A stretch of 64,000 nucleotides of DNA from Vulcanimicrobiota bacterium (GCA_003168375.1 PMSI01000001.1:992001-1056000), one strand, 5' to 3'; shown: positions 1-8,790, numbered from the stretch's first letter. Program-made: numbers and translations. Notes: generated by a model from the sequence alone, not told the origin.

Positions 1-27
1 GCCGGGCCGACCGAGATCTCGATGCTC

Positions 28-852
28 CTATATTTTCTGCGGTAGAACGAGGACACGTGAGAGTGCCGTGAGGTCTGCTGCAGGTTGCACGATCGCGGTT
101 TGATCGAGCGCGCCCGCCGAGACCGGCTCGAGCTGTTTGATGCGCCCGATCAGGACGCCGGCGCGGAACGAGCGTCCCTCGCCGGTGACGACGCGGTCGC
201 CGATCTTGAGCTTTGCGTCCTGTGAGACGTACTGGAGTTTCACCCGGGTGGACGTGCCGACGGCGATCGCCCACCAGCGGCCGTGCTGTACGACCGCCGG
301 CAGCTTCGAGGTCGCGTCGGTGACGAGCAAGACTTTCGACGAAAGCGGTCCGACCTCGACGATGCGTCCGACGACGCCGCGTCCGGTGACGACGCCGTCG
401 TCGCGGTGCACGTGATCCTTTGCGCCGCGATCGATCGTCACCACGTGCGTCGCGGCCTCGGGATCGTAGCCGATCACCATGGCGGGGATTCCGTCGGGAT
501 GCGCGAGCCGCGCCGCCGCGAGCTCTTGCGTGGCGGGGACGCGCGCGAGCTGTTCCTGCAGTTCGTCGTTCCGCGTGAGCAGCGTCGCGTTTTGGGTGCG
601 TAGCCGCCCGTTCTCCGACGCGAGCCCCGGCGTGCGGACGATCGTGTCGAACGTGCCGCGCACGCCGTTGACGACCACTGCCGCGGCGAGCTGAAGGTAC
701 GCGCTCACCGACGTTACCGTCACCGTGAGCGGCGAGGTTCTACCCGCGCGCGCGAAGTCGAGCTGAAGAAGCGCGATGAGAGCGGCCACGATGACCGTCC
801 CGATTATCGCGAATAGCTTTCTCTCATCCCGATTCGTAACGATTGGTACCAC
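28..852 (-). CDS. mreC: Rod shape-determining protein MreC
   Basis: MreC is the bitopic periplasmic scaffold of the elongasome and links MreB filaments to the wall-synthesis enzymes. The 274-residue protein has a short cytoplasmic N-terminus, one membrane helix at about residues 14-30, a coiled coil at about 78-105, and then the beta-rich MreC domain containing VVTGRGVVGRI and KIGDRVVTGEG. The start is GTG at 852, which lies 49 bp inside mreB. No in-frame start before the membrane helix would shorten that overlap. It is the last gene of the operon in the window; mreD would be expected beyond the left edge. Confidence 0.93.
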   Translation of the reverse strand: MVPIVTNRDERKLFAIIGTVIVAALIALLQLDFARAGRTSPLTVTVTSVSAYLQLAAAVVVNGVRGTFDTIVRTPGLASENGRLRTQNATLLTRNDELQEQLARVPATQELAAARLAHPDGIPAMVIGYDPEAATHVVTIDRGAKDHVHRDDGVVTGRGVVGRIVEVGPLSSKVLLVTDATSKLPAVVQHGRWWAIAVGTSTRVKLQYVSQDAKLKIGDRVVTGEGRSFRAGVLIGRIKQLEPVSAGALDQTAIVQPAADLTALSRVLVLPQKI

Positions 853-1892
853 CTCGTCAGCCGGTCAGCGTGCGGCCGAAGCCGTTCGAGCAGACCAGGC
901 GACGCGAGAATCTCGCCGGCGCCGCGCGCGACGCACCCCAAAGGATCGTCGGCGACGGTCGTCGGCACGTTCGTGCGCGCGCCGATCTCGCCTGCGAGCC
1001 CGTGCACGAGCGCGCCGCCGCCGGTCAGCACGATCCCCGCTTCCATCAGCTCGCCGGCGAGATCCGGCGGGCACGCTTCGAGAATCGACCAAGCGGCGCG
1101 AGCGATGCGATCGATCGCGTCGTGCATCGCGTCGCCGACCAGCGCTTCGTCGACCGCGCGTTTGCCCGGTCGCAAGTTGCGCATGTCGGTGCCGGCGACG
1201 ACGTACGGCTCGCGGCCGGGCGCGCGCCCGGCGAAGCCGCGCTCGATCTTCAATCGTTCGGCCGTCAGCACGCCGATCCCAAAGTAGTCCTGGCGCAGCC
1301 GGGCCGCGATCGCGGCGTCGAACGTGTCGCCGCCGACCTTGATCGAGTGCATCGCCACGACGCCGCACAGCGTCAGAACCGCGATCTCGGTCGTCCCGCC
1401 GCCGATGTCGATCACCATCGCCGGCCGCGTCCCGGTGATGTCGAGCCCCGCGCCGACCGCCGCCGCGACCGCCTGCGGAACGAAGGTCGTCGTCCGCGGA
1501 CCCGCCGCGCGGATCGCTTCTTCGACCGCCTTGCACTCGATATCCGTCGCGCAGCCCGGGACGCAGGCGATCACACGCGGCGCGACGCGCGGCCGAGCGG
1601 CGAGCGCCCGGTCGACGACGGTCTTCACCAGCGCGTGCGCGCCGCGGAAATCGGAGATCGTACCGCCGCGCAGCGGCCGCACGACGCGGATCCGGCCGGG
1701 CGTGCGCCCGTCGAGCTCCTTGGCGGCTTGGCCGACCGCGACGATCGCATCGTCGGTCGTCCGGTACGCCACCACCGACGGCTCGCTGATCAAAATCCCC
1801 TCGTCATGCGAGTACACGACGGTGTTGGCCGTCCCGAGGTCGATCCCGAGATCCGGACTGAACGTCGCTCGAAGGGTGCCGGCCAGGCTCAT
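804..1892 (-). CDS. mreB: Rod shape-determining protein MreB (actin-like ATPase)
   Basis: MreB polymerises on the inner membrane and directs lateral wall synthesis. The 362 residues carry the actin-fold nucleotide motifs: phosphate-1 DLGIDLGTANTVVY (about 14-27), phosphate-2 VIDIGGGTTEIAV, and the adenosine motif GIVLTGGGALVHG near residue 290. The length is slightly above the usual ~345. The start ATG overlaps the maf stop by 4 bp, and the 3' end runs 49 bp into mreC, so translation of the three genes is probably coupled. The MreB family call is firm; whether it is the main MreB or a paralogue cannot be settled here, but the mreC neighbour favours the main one. Confidence 0.93.
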   Translation of the reverse strand: MSLAGTLRATFSPDLGIDLGTANTVVYSHDEGILISEPSVVAYRTTDDAIVAVGQAAKELDGRTPGRIRVVRPLRGGTISDFRGAHALVKTVVDRALAARPRVAPRVIACVPGCATDIECKAVEEAIRAAGPRTTTFVPQAVAAAVGAGLDITGTRPAMVIDIGGGTTEIAVLTLCGVVAMHSIKVGGDTFDAAIAARLRQDYFGIGVLTAERLKIERGFAGRAPGREPYVVAGTDMRNLRPGKRAVDEALVGDAMHDAIDRIARAAWSILEACPPDLAGELMEAGIVLTGGGALVHGLAGEIGARTNVPTTVADDPLGCVARGAGEILASPGLLERLRPHADRLTRWYQSLRIGMRESYSR

Positions 1893-2485
1893 CGCGCATG
1901 GACCTCGGAGTTCATTAGGTGGAGGCGGTAGCCGACGCGGGGGAGCGCTTGGGCGAAGGCGGCGAGCGGGAAGCCGACCACCGTGAAGTAGTCGCCGTCG
2001 ATCCGCTCGACGAGGGTCGCCGCGAAGCCCTGGATGCCGTACGCGCCGGCCTTGTCGAACCCGTCACCGCTGGCCGCGTACGCGCCGATCGTCTCATCAT
2101 CGAGATCGGCGAAACGGACCCGCGTCGACACCACCTCGGAGTACGCCGCGGCGATCGGGTCGCGGCGCAGCGCGAATGCGGTGTGGACGATGTGCCAGCG
2201 CCCGGCGAGCCGGCGGAGCATCGCGCGCGCCTCGGCGGCGTCGGCCGGTTTTCCGAGCGGTTCGCCGTCGAGATCGACGACCGTGTCGGCCGCGACGATC
2301 AGCTCCTGCGAGGGCAGCGCGGCCGCCGCTTTGCCGCGTGCATGCCGGAGCGCGATCTCGGCCGGATCGAGGCCGGGCAACGGCGTCTCGTCGTAAGCGC
2401 TGGGGAGCACGGTGACGCGCAAACCCAGCGACGCGAGCAACTCGCGACGGCGGGGTGATGCGCTCGCAAGCGCGACGGCGTTCAG
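1889..2485 (-). CDS. maf: Maf family nucleoside triphosphate pyrophosphatase
   Basis: Maf proteins hydrolyse non-canonical or pyrimidine NTPs to NMPs. The nearest conventional start is TTG at 2440, but starting there would remove the family's N-terminal substrate loop. In-frame codons upstream read ALASASPRRRELL, exactly that loop, so the gene must begin further upstream. The only plausible start is CTG at 2485 (LNAVALASASPRRR), giving about 198 residues, the usual Maf length. Other family motifs are AADTVV and the GKPADAAEA segment; YGIQG lies near residue 155. It sits between lysA and mreB in one operon. The family call is firm; the exact start is not. Confidence 0.88.
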   Translation of the reverse strand: MNAVALASASPRRRELLASLGLRVTVLPSAYDETPLPGLDPAEIALRHARGKAAAALPSQELIVAADTVVDLDGEPLGKPADAAEARAMLRRLAGRWHIVHTAFALRRDPIAAAYSEVVSTRVRFADLDDETIGAYAASGDGFDKAGAYGIQGFAATLVERIDGDYFTVVGFPLAAFAQALPRVGYRLHLMNSEVHAR

Positions 2486-2585
2486 AGGCGCTCGGTGTTC
2501 GATGGATTCAGTGTACGTGCCGTCGCTCGCGATGACAACGTTTCCCGGTAAAATCCCCGCACGACGCGCGCGAGAGTGACCCGGC

Positions 2586-3830
2586 TCAAACCATGTCGAG
2601 GCGCGTTACGTCGTCGGCGGATTCGCCGCGGATGACGCGGCGATGGTGGCCGCCGCGCACGAAGACGACCGGCGGCCGGCCGAAGCGATTGTAGTTGCTC
2701 GCCATGCTGTAGGTGTAGGCGCCGGTGATTCGCATCGCAACGAGGTCGCCGGCTGCGAGCCCGCGGGGCAGGATGTAGTCGCCCATCTCGTCGTTCTCGC
2801 ACGAGCGGCCGGTGAGGGTCGCCGGTTCGTCCGGGCCCAGGCTGCGCGCGGCCATCACCTCGGGGAGGTGGCGCGCGCCGTAGAGCATCGGGCGTGGATT
2901 GTCTGCCAACCCGCCGTCCAGCACGACGAAACGCCGCCGGCCCTGGGCCTTCACCGTCATCACGCAGTAGAGCGAGCTGCCGGCGCGGGCGATCAGCGCG
3001 CGCCCCGGCTCGATCCCGAGCCGCAAACCGCGCCCCGCGGCGCGCTCCGCGAGCCCGGCGGCGAGCGCTTCGAGCTCGAGCGGGCGCGGGTCGCCGGGGC
3101 CTTCCTCAACGGCGATCCCCCCGCCGCAGATGAGCTCCGCGATCGGATGCCCCTGTGCGACCGCGATCGCGGCCGCGGCCAGCAGCTCGTCGACATTGGC
3201 GAGGAACGGCTCGAGCTCGGCGATCTGCGAGCCGATGTGCGCGTGGAGCCCGATCAGCCGCAGTTGCGGCAGCTCGGCCACCCGGACGAGCGCTGCGGGC
3301 AGTTGCGCGACCGGGATCCCGAACTTGGTATTCTCGCCGCCCGTGCGCACGAAGGCGTGGGTATGCGCCTCGATCCCGGTGTTGATCCGCAGCATGACGT
3401 CGACCGGATCGCTTGCAGGGGCGAGCGCCGCCAGCCGTTCGAGCTCTTCGCGGTTGTCGATCACGTCGAAGGCGACCCGCCGCTCGACGATCGCGCGCAG
3501 CTCTTCGCCGGTCTTGCCGCAGCCGTGGAAGTACATCCGGGCCGAGGGAAAGCCGCCGCGCTCGGCGGTCACGAGCTCGCCGAGCGAACAGACGTCCAGA
3601 CGCAGCGGCGTCGCGGCGAGGTGCTCCGCGAGGGCGGCGCAGAGAAACGCTTTGCCGGCGTAGCCGACGGCGATCTCGCGCGCTCCGAACGCCCGGCCGA
3701 AGCGGTCGATCTCGAGGTCGAGCTCGTCCAGATCGACCACGAACAGCGGCGTCCCGTAGGTCTCGGCCAGCTCGCGGGCGCTGACGCCCCCGAGGCTCTT
3801 GTCGGCAGCGAGCGCGTCGTCGGTTCTCAC
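2586..3830 (-). CDS. lysA: Diaminopimelate decarboxylase
   Basis: This PLP enzyme of fold type III decarboxylates meso-diaminopimelate to L-lysine. The 414 residues contain the PLP-lysine motif VGYAGKAF with Lys60, the HAHIGSQ motif, the phosphate-binding GGGIAVEEG loop, EPGRALIA, and the C-terminal active-site Cys in GRSCENDE followed by GAYTYSMASNYN. The usual C-E-S-x-D motif reads C-E-N-D here, a conservative change. The start ATG overlaps the nadD stop by 4 bp. The downstream maf 5' end is crowded against its stop codon. Length and motifs agree with LysA rather than other group IV decarboxylases. Confidence 0.93.
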   Translation of the reverse strand: MRTDDALAADKSLGGVSARELAETYGTPLFVVDLDELDLEIDRFGRAFGAREIAVGYAGKAFLCAALAEHLAATPLRLDVCSLGELVTAERGGFPSARMYFHGCGKTGEELRAIVERRVAFDVIDNREELERLAALAPASDPVDVMLRINTGIEAHTHAFVRTGGENTKFGIPVAQLPAALVRVAELPQLRLIGLHAHIGSQIAELEPFLANVDELLAAAAIAVAQGHPIAELICGGGIAVEEGPGDPRPLELEALAAGLAERAAGRGLRLGIEPGRALIARAGSSLYCVMTVKAQGRRRFVVLDGGLADNPRPMLYGARHLPEVMAARSLGPDEPATLTGRSCENDEMGDYILPRGLAAGDLVAMRITGAYTYSMASNYNRFGRPPVVFVRGGHHRRVIRGESADDVTRLDMV

Positions 3831-4438
3831 GAGCTATACAACCCGTGTTCGGTGATATAACGATACACCGGCTCGGGGACCAGGTAGCGCACGGTCTTGC
3901 CGGCGTGCAGCCGGTCGCGGATTCGCGTCGCCGACTCGTCGACCGTCGGCAGGTCGAGCTCGTGGATCTTCGTGCGGCGCTCCGGGGTGAGCTCCGCCAG
4001 CGCTGCGTCGACGTCGCCGTGACTGACGCCGCCGCGCGGCGCGACGACCAGCGCCTCGACCATGTCGACCACCTCGTCGAGGCGTTGCCAGCGCGAGCGC
4101 ACGAGCGAGTCGCCGCCGACCACGAAGGTCAGCACCGCACCCGGATACCGTGCCTGCAGACGCGGCAGCAGATCGGCGCTGTAGCCCGTCGCGTCCGGTG
4201 CGAGGTCGCTCTCGTCGAGCGCGAACGCGACGTTGGCCGCGATCGCGAGCCGGATCATCTGCGCGCGGTGCTCTGACGACGCGTTCATCGCGCCGTCGCG
4301 ATAATGCTTGCCTTCGCGCGTCGGCACGAACAGCATCCGGTCGATCGCGCACGCTTCGCGCACCGCTTCCGCGACGAACAGATGCCCGTTGTGAACGGGA
4401 TCGAACGACCCGCCGAAGACGCCTACGCGGAGCGCCAT
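3827..4438 (-). CDS. nadD: Nicotinate-nucleotide adenylyltransferase
   Basis: NadD adenylates nicotinic acid mononucleotide in NAD biosynthesis. The 203-residue protein starts with the nucleotidyltransferase signature GGSFDPVHNGH (residues 9-19), has FVVGGDSL in the middle, and ends with SATRIRDRL, its version of the ISSTxIR motif. The ATG directly follows the obgE stop with no gap. In many bacteria nadD is followed by rsfS; here lysA follows instead, with a 4-bp overlap. Confidence 0.93.
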   Translation of the reverse strand: MALRVGVFGGSFDPVHNGHLFVAEAVREACAIDRMLFVPTREGKHYRDGAMNASSEHRAQMIRLAIAANVAFALDESDLAPDATGYSADLLPRLQARYPGAVLTFVVGGDSLVRSRWQRLDEVVDMVEALVVAPRGGVSHGDVDAALAELTPERRTKIHELDLPTVDESATRIRDRLHAGKTVRYLVPEPVYRYITEHGLYSS

Positions 4439-5716
4439 TTAACTATAGTCGAACTCGACGCCCGCGATGCGCACCGTGTCGCCTTCGTGGACGCCGAGTT
4501 CGCGCAGCTTCTTGTCGACGCCCATCTTCGCGAGGATCTGCTCGAACCGCGCGAGCGCTTCGTCGGAGTCGAAATCGGTCATCTGCGCGAGCCGTTCGAC
4601 GCGGTCGCCGCTGACAACGTAGACACCGTCTTCGATCTCGATCGCGAACGGCTCGTTCGCCGTCAGCTCGATTTGCGCCGGTTCCGGCTGCACGATCGCG
4701 GGGACCGGTGTCGCGCGAATCGTCTCCCAGATCGCGTAGACGAGCTCGCGCACGCCCTCGCCGGTCGGCGCGGAGATGCCGCGCAATCCCGGCAGATCGT
4801 CGCGCAGCGCTTCGTACGTTGCGCGTGCCTCCGGAAGATCGAGTTTGGTGATGACCACGATGATCGGCCGATCGAGCAGCGCTGCGTTCCATGCGCGGAG
4901 CTCGTTCTCGATGGTCTCTTTGTCGGCGAGGACGTCGTGGAGCGGTTTGTCGCCGGCGATCAAATGCACGAGCACGCGCGTGCGCTCGACGTGCCGCAGG
5001 AAGCGGTCGCCGAGCCCCGCGCCTTCGTGCGCGCCCTCGATCAAGCCGGGAACGTCGACCATCACGAACGACTCGAATTCCGCCACGCGCACGACGCCGA
5101 GCTGCGGCTCGAGCGTCGTGAAGGGATAGTCTGCGATCTTCGGACGCGCAGCGCTGACGACCGAGAGCAGCGTCGACTTCCCGGCATTCGGCAAGCCGAT
5201 CACGCCGGCGTCGGCCAGAAGCTTCAGCTCCAAGCGCAACTCGCAGTGCTCGCCCGGCGCGCCTTTCTCGGCGAAGCGCGGCGCTTGACGCGCGGCGGTG
5301 GCGAAATGCTGGTTGCCCTGACCGCCGCGGCCGCCTCGCGCGACCCGCACGCGCTCACCGGCGGTGCTCATATCCGCGAACAGACGTGAATGCAGACGAT
5401 TGCCCTCGGCGTCGAGTTCGGTGCGCGTGACCAGCGTGCCGACCGGGACGCGGATGAGCATCTCCTTGCCGGCCGGACCGGCCTTGTTGTTCTGTCCGCC
5501 CGCCTTGCCGGCTTCGGACGCGAACTGCTTCTTGAAGCGAAAGTCGACCAGCGTGCCGAGTTCCGGATCGGCGAGCAGCATGACATCGCCGCCGCGCCCG
5601 CCGTCACCGCCGGCCGGACCGCCTTTCGGCACGTACTTCTCGCGCCGCCATGCGACGATGCCGTCGCCGCCGTGGCCGGCTGCGACCGTGATCGTCGCCT
5701 CGTCGATGAATTGCAT
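4439..5716 (-). CDS. obgE: GTPase Obg (CgtA), ribosome assembly
   Basis: Obg is a large-subunit assembly GTPase. Domains in order are the glycine-rich Obg fold (residues 1-158, with GGPAGGDGGRGGDV), the G domain with P-loop GLPNAGKST (174-182), the DVPGLIEGA switch II region and the TKLD specificity motif. A C-terminal OCT domain follows at about 345-425, an extension found in Gram-positive, actinobacterial and some other lineages but absent from E. coli ObgE. It lies 108 bp downstream of rpmA, the widely conserved rpmA-obg pairing, and directly abuts nadD. Confidence 0.95.
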   Translation of the reverse strand: MQFIDEATITVAAGHGGDGIVAWRREKYVPKGGPAGGDGGRGGDVMLLADPELGTLVDFRFKKQFASEAGKAGGQNNKAGPAGKEMLIRVPVGTLVTRTELDAEGNRLHSRLFADMSTAGERVRVARGGRGGQGNQHFATAARQAPRFAEKGAPGEHCELRLELKLLADAGVIGLPNAGKSTLLSVVSAARPKIADYPFTTLEPQLGVVRVAEFESFVMVDVPGLIEGAHEGAGLGDRFLRHVERTRVLVHLIAGDKPLHDVLADKETIENELRAWNAALLDRPIIVVITKLDLPEARATYEALRDDLPGLRGISAPTGEGVRELVYAIWETIRATPVPAIVQPEPAQIELTANEPFAIEIEDGVYVVSGDRVERLAQMTDFDSDEALARFEQILAKMGVDKKLRELGVHEGDTVRIAGVEFDYS

Positions 5717-5792
5717 TAAGCTTCCACGGTGATGGACCGAGCGCAGTGGGATCGCGCTTTGGAAGCGATGTCGTTGCGAGGTCGGGTCGGGG

Positions 5793-5815
5793 GCCCCGCG
5801 CCGAAGGCGTGGGGG
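5793..5815 (-). other. GC-rich hairpin between rpmA and obgE
   Basis: A 9-bp stem (5794-5802 with 5806-5814, one G-T pair, GAA loop) lies about 10 nt after the rpmA stop. There is no T-tract on the minus strand, so it is not a canonical intrinsic terminator. It could slow polymerase, protect the rpmA 3' end, or be an RNA-processing site that lowers obgE expression relative to L27. Function is inferred from position only. Confidence 0.4.
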
Positions 5816-5824
5816 GCGCGGAGC

Positions 5825-6115
5825 CTAGGGCGTAGCGCCGCTAGACTCGATGACGTTCACGTGTTTTCGATTCTTCGAGCTGGTGAACGTGACGTGTCCG
5901 CCGACGACCGCGAAGATCGTGTGGTCGCGACCGATGCCGACGCCCCGCCCGGGGTGGAACTTCGTGCCGCGCTGACGGACCAAGATGTTGCCCGGAACGA
6001 CGAGCTCGCCGCCGAAGCGCTTCACGCCGAGGCGCTGGGCGTTGGAGTCACGCCCGTTGCGCGTGGAGCCCGCGCCCTTTTTGGATGCGAATAGCTGGAG
6101 GTCGAACCGGAACAT
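5825..6115 (-). CDS. rpmA: 50S ribosomal protein L27 with Prp-type leader
   Basis: L27 lines the peptidyl-transferase centre with its N-terminus. The reading frame is open far upstream, but the L27 sequence begins at ATG 6115, giving 96 residues. The start [14 protein letters not shown] resembles the Firmicutes form in which the protease Prp removes the segment up to LQ[FL]F, exposing the A-[SH]-K-K N-terminus. The GSTRNGRDS and [10 protein letters not shown] motifs are intact. Unusually, rplU and prp are not upstream: a cytochrome P450 gene ends only 35 bp before. A P450 read-through or a promoter inside the P450 gene must drive this operon. Confidence 0.96.
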   Translation of the reverse strand: MFRFDLQLFASKKGAGSTRNGRDSNAQRLGVKRFGGELVVPGNILVRQRGTKFHPGRGVGIGRDHTIFAVVGGHVTFTSSKNRKHVNVIESSGATP

Positions 6116-6150
6116 AGCCGCGAGATCATACCAGAGCGGCTGGTCCCCGG

Positions 6151-7512
6151 TCAAACGGAAACGTGGGCGCTGCGGAACTCCGCCCGCATAATGATCGGCC
6201 GGCCGGGCCGCAGGGTGACGAGCGGGTCGAGCGGGACGCGGGAGGGGTCGAGCCCCTGAAAGCGGATCCGCCGGGCGAGCGTGGCCAGCACGAGGACGGC
6301 CTCGGTCCAGGCGAAGCTCTCCCCGATGCACACCCGGTTGCCGCCGCCGAAAGGGAAGTACGCGAAACGGGGCAGGCGCTCGGTCTCCCCGTTCGACCAG
6401 CGCTCGGGCCGGAACCGCTCCGGCTCGGTCCAAAAACGCGGGTTCCGGTGGGTGACGAGCTGCGAGGTCAGCAGGACCGAACCGGCCGGCACGTCCCAGC
6501 TGCCGAGCCGGATCGGACGGATCACCCGGCGGCCCAGGATCCAGGCCGGCGGGCGCAGCCGCATCGCCTCGGCGACGACGTCGCGGGTGAACGGGAGGCG
6601 CGGGTAGTCGGACGGCACCGGGTCGCGGTCGCCGAGGACCTCGTCCAGCTCCGCGTGGAGTCGCGCTTCGACCGCGGCGTCACGCGCGAGCGCGTCCCAC
6701 GTCCAGGCCAGCGCGTTCGCGGTCGTCTCATGACCGGCGAGCAGCAGCGTCAGCGCCTCGTCGCGGACCAGCTCGGTCGGCATCGCATCACCGTTCTCGT
6801 CACGGGACGAGAGCAGGATCGAGAGCAGGTCGCCGTGGTCGCGCGGGTCGCGGCGGCGCTCCTCGATCAAGCGATAGATCACCGTGTCGAGATCGGCCCG
6901 GGCGGCTTTGAAGCGTCGGGTGGCAGGGTGCCAGGGAACGTGATCGAGCAGCTCGCCGAACGCGCTCAGGCTGGCGGGAAACGCGGCCATCGCGCCGGTG
7001 ACCGCGCGGCCGATCGCGTCGGCGTCGTCGTCGACGTCGGCGGAGAAGAGCGTCGAGGCCGCGATCCGCAGCGCGAGCCTGTTCATCAGCGCGTCGACCG
7101 CGACGGTCTCGCCGTCGGCGAGCGCCTCGGCCGTCTCGCGCGCCGACGCGATCATCGTCGCGGCGTAGCCCGCGACCCGCTCGCGGTGGAACGCCGGCTG
7201 CACGAGCCGCCGCTGGCGCAGGTGGAGCGGCTCGTCGCTGGTCAGCAGACCCATCCCCAGCAGCCGGCGCATCCGGCGCAGACCGCGGCCCTTGATCACG
7301 TCGTAACCGCTGGCGGTCATGATCTGCTCGATCAGCGCCGGCTCGTCGATGAACCAGAAGCGCGCCCGCGGCATCCGCCACGAGGCGACGGGCCCGTACT
7401 CCCGGGCGACCCGCTCGAGGAATCCGGGGACGCGCGAGAGGCTGCCCGAGCTCGCCATCCCGCCGAATGCGGAGAGCGTCGAGGGACCGTCGGGATAGCG
7501 GCGTGCGATCAC
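6151..7512 (-). CDS. Cytochrome P450
   Basis: Haem monooxygenase with all diagnostic motifs: I-helix oxygen-binding AGHETT, K-helix EAMR (ExxR), PERFRPERW, and haem loop [12 protein letters not shown] with the axial Cys about 59 residues from the C-terminus. The open frame extends upstream to 7686, through the tetR start. GTG at 7512 gives 453 residues beginning [10 protein letters not shown], the normal P450 proline-rich start, so it is preferred. The haem-loop form FGGGNRxCIG is typical of bacterial P450s related to the CYP3/CYP4-like clans. No redox partner is adjacent, and the substrate is unknown. It is divergent from a TetR regulator that probably controls it. Confidence 0.92.
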   Translation of the reverse strand: MIARRYPDGPSTLSAFGGMASSGSLSRVPGFLERVAREYGPVASWRMPRARFWFIDEPALIEQIMTASGYDVIKGRGLRRMRRLLGMGLLTSDEPLHLRQRRLVQPAFHRERVAGYAATMIASARETAEALADGETVAVDALMNRLALRIAASTLFSADVDDDADAIGRAVTGAMAAFPASLSAFGELLDHVPWHPATRRFKAARADLDTVIYRLIEERRRDPRDHGDLLSILLSSRDENGDAMPTELVRDEALTLLLAGHETTANALAWTWDALARDAAVEARLHAELDEVLGDRDPVPSDYPRLPFTRDVVAEAMRLRPPAWILGRRVIRPIRLGSWDVPAGSVLLTSQLVTHRNPRFWTEPERFRPERWSNGETERLPRFAYFPFGGGNRVCIGESFAWTEAVLVLATLARRIRFQGLDPSRVPLDPLVTLRPGRPIIMRAEFRSAHVSV

Positions 7513-7561
7513 GCCGCTAGTGTACTGCGACGCGAGCCGAACGAAACAGGTGGAGGATTTG

Positions 7562-7575
7562 GTTGGTCGACCAAC
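7562..7575. promoter_or_regulatory. Perfect palindrome, likely TetR-family operator
   Basis: GTTGGTCGACCAAC is a 14-bp perfect inverted repeat placed 13 bp before the tetR start and about 50 bp before the divergent P450 start. Its size, symmetry and location fit an autoregulatory TetR operator that could act on both promoters. Assignment is by position and symmetry; no binding data can be read from sequence. Confidence 0.6.
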
Positions 7576-7588
7576 TAAGAGCGCGGGC

Positions 7589-8179
7589 ATGCAGCGCGTT
7601 TCCGGAACCAAGGAGCGGATCGTCGAGCACTCGATGCGTCTGTTCTGGGAGCACGGATACGAGCGTACCGCGATCTCCGAGATCATCGCTGCCGCCGGGG
7701 TGCGCTCCGGGAGCCTCTACCACTTCTTCAAGACCAAGGAAGCGCTGCTGATCGCCGTGCTCGAGGCCTATCTGGAAGGCCTCGAGCCGCAAGTGATGGA
7801 CCCGGCGTTCGCGGTGACGGCGGATCCGGTCGAGCGGATCTTCGCCGTGCTGAACGGCTATCGCCGGGCGATCCTGGTCACCGATTTCCGCTACCGCTGT
7901 CCGATCGGGAGCCTCGCGCTGGAGATGCAGAACGCGTCCGATCGGGCGCGTGCGCTGGTCCACCGCAACTTCTCGGGCTGGCGTGAGGCGATCGCGCGCT
8001 GCGTGCGCGACGCGAAGCCCGTCCTGCGCGAGGACGTCGATCCTGACTCACTCGCGACGTTCGTCCTCACCGTGATGGAGGGCGGCGTGATGCAAGCGAC
8101 CGCTGAGCGTGCGATCGAGCGCTACGACGACTCCGTCCGCCACCTGCGTGCCTATTTCGATTTGCTGAAACGGAGATGA
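7589..8179 (+). CDS. TetR/AcrR family transcriptional regulator
   Basis: A 196-residue regulator with an N-terminal TetR helix-turn-helix: TKERIVEHSMRLFWEHGY, then AISEIIAAAGVRSGSLYHFF, with the family's Y-H-F-F at the recognition helix end, and a helical ligand domain. The ATG at 7589 starts the protein just before the HTH; an in-frame GTG at 7520 would add 23 unlikely residues and run across the palindrome. Its stop overlaps the next gene's start by 4 bp. It probably represses its own operon and the divergent P450. The effector is unknown. Confidence 0.9.
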   Translation: MQRVSGTKERIVEHSMRLFWEHGYERTAISEIIAAAGVRSGSLYHFFKTKEALLIAVLEAYLEGLEPQVMDPAFAVTADPVERIFAVLNGYRRAILVTDFRYRCPIGSLALEMQNASDRARALVHRNFSGWREAIARCVRDAKPVLREDVDPDSLATFVLTVMEGGVMQATAERAIERYDDSVRHLRAYFDLLKRR

Positions 8180-8745
8180 TGATGGTTCCGAAAGCTCTCA
8201 CCGCTCTCGCGCTCGGCGCGGCGCTGCTCGCCCCCGGCCTCCCGGCCGCCGCGCAGACGCGCTCGTTCGACAACGGCCACGTGCACGTCACGACCTCGAG
8301 CGAGCCGAAGCGGCTCGACTTCTCGGTGACCGTCCCGGCCGGCGTCGATCAGGTTTGGGAAGCGTTCACCACCGTCGCCGGCGTGACCAGCTGGCTGGCG
8401 CCGCAGGCGACGGTCGAGCCGTGGGCCGGCGGGAAGTGGGAGGTCGCTTTCGGCCCGGGCACCTCGGTCGGCGGGGGCACGATCCTGCTCGTGCAGCCGA
8501 AGTCGCTGCTGGCAGTCTCGGCGCTCGCTCCGGACCGGTTTCCCACCGTCCGGCGCGAGCGGACGACCGCGGTGTTCCTGTTCGACGCCGCGGGCCCCAA
8601 CGCGACCACGGTGCGGCTGGCCCAGACCGGCTGGAAGACGGGCGACGAGTGGGACAAGGCCTTCGACTACCTCGCGGTCGGGAACGCCCAGCTCCTCGAA
8701 CTGCTCTACCACCGCTTCACGGTCGGGCCGGTCAGCTGGAAATAG
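8176..8745 (+). CDS. Secreted SRPBCC (AHSA1-like) domain protein
   Basis: The protein has 189 residues with a signal peptide (residues 1-27, cleavage after AAA) followed by an SRPBCC ligand-binding fold of the AHSA1 kind: the segments FSVTVPAGVDQVWEAF, GVTSWLAP and the C-terminal helix YLAVGNAQLLELLYHRF. AHSA1-like domains are usually cytoplasmic, so export is unusual. Three ATG codons occur in a row at the start; the first overlaps the tetR stop. Translation is coupled to tetR, suggesting that it handles or senses the same hydrophobic ligand as the regulator and P450. Confidence 0.8.
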   Translation: MMMVPKALTALALGAALLAPGLPAAAQTRSFDNGHVHVTTSSEPKRLDFSVTVPAGVDQVWEAFTTVAGVTSWLAPQATVEPWAGGKWEVAFGPGTSVGGGTILLVQPKSLLAVSALAPDRFPTVRRERTTAVFLFDAAGPNATTVRLAQTGWKTGDEWDKAFDYLAVGNAQLLELLYHRFTVGPVSWK

Positions 8746-8790
8746 GCGGATCCTCGCGCGGAAGCGGCGCTTGCGGGGAGGGGCGCTCCG

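Noticed and set aside
6116-6433. N-terminal extension of the L27 frame by about 106 codons
   Set aside because: The extension overlaps the P450 3' end in another frame and reads as Arg/Pro-rich shadow sequence. L27 starts at ATG 6115.
7513-7686. Longer P450 reading frame running through the tetR start
   Set aside because: It would cover the palindrome and tetR 5' end, and the added residues do not resemble a P450 N-terminus.
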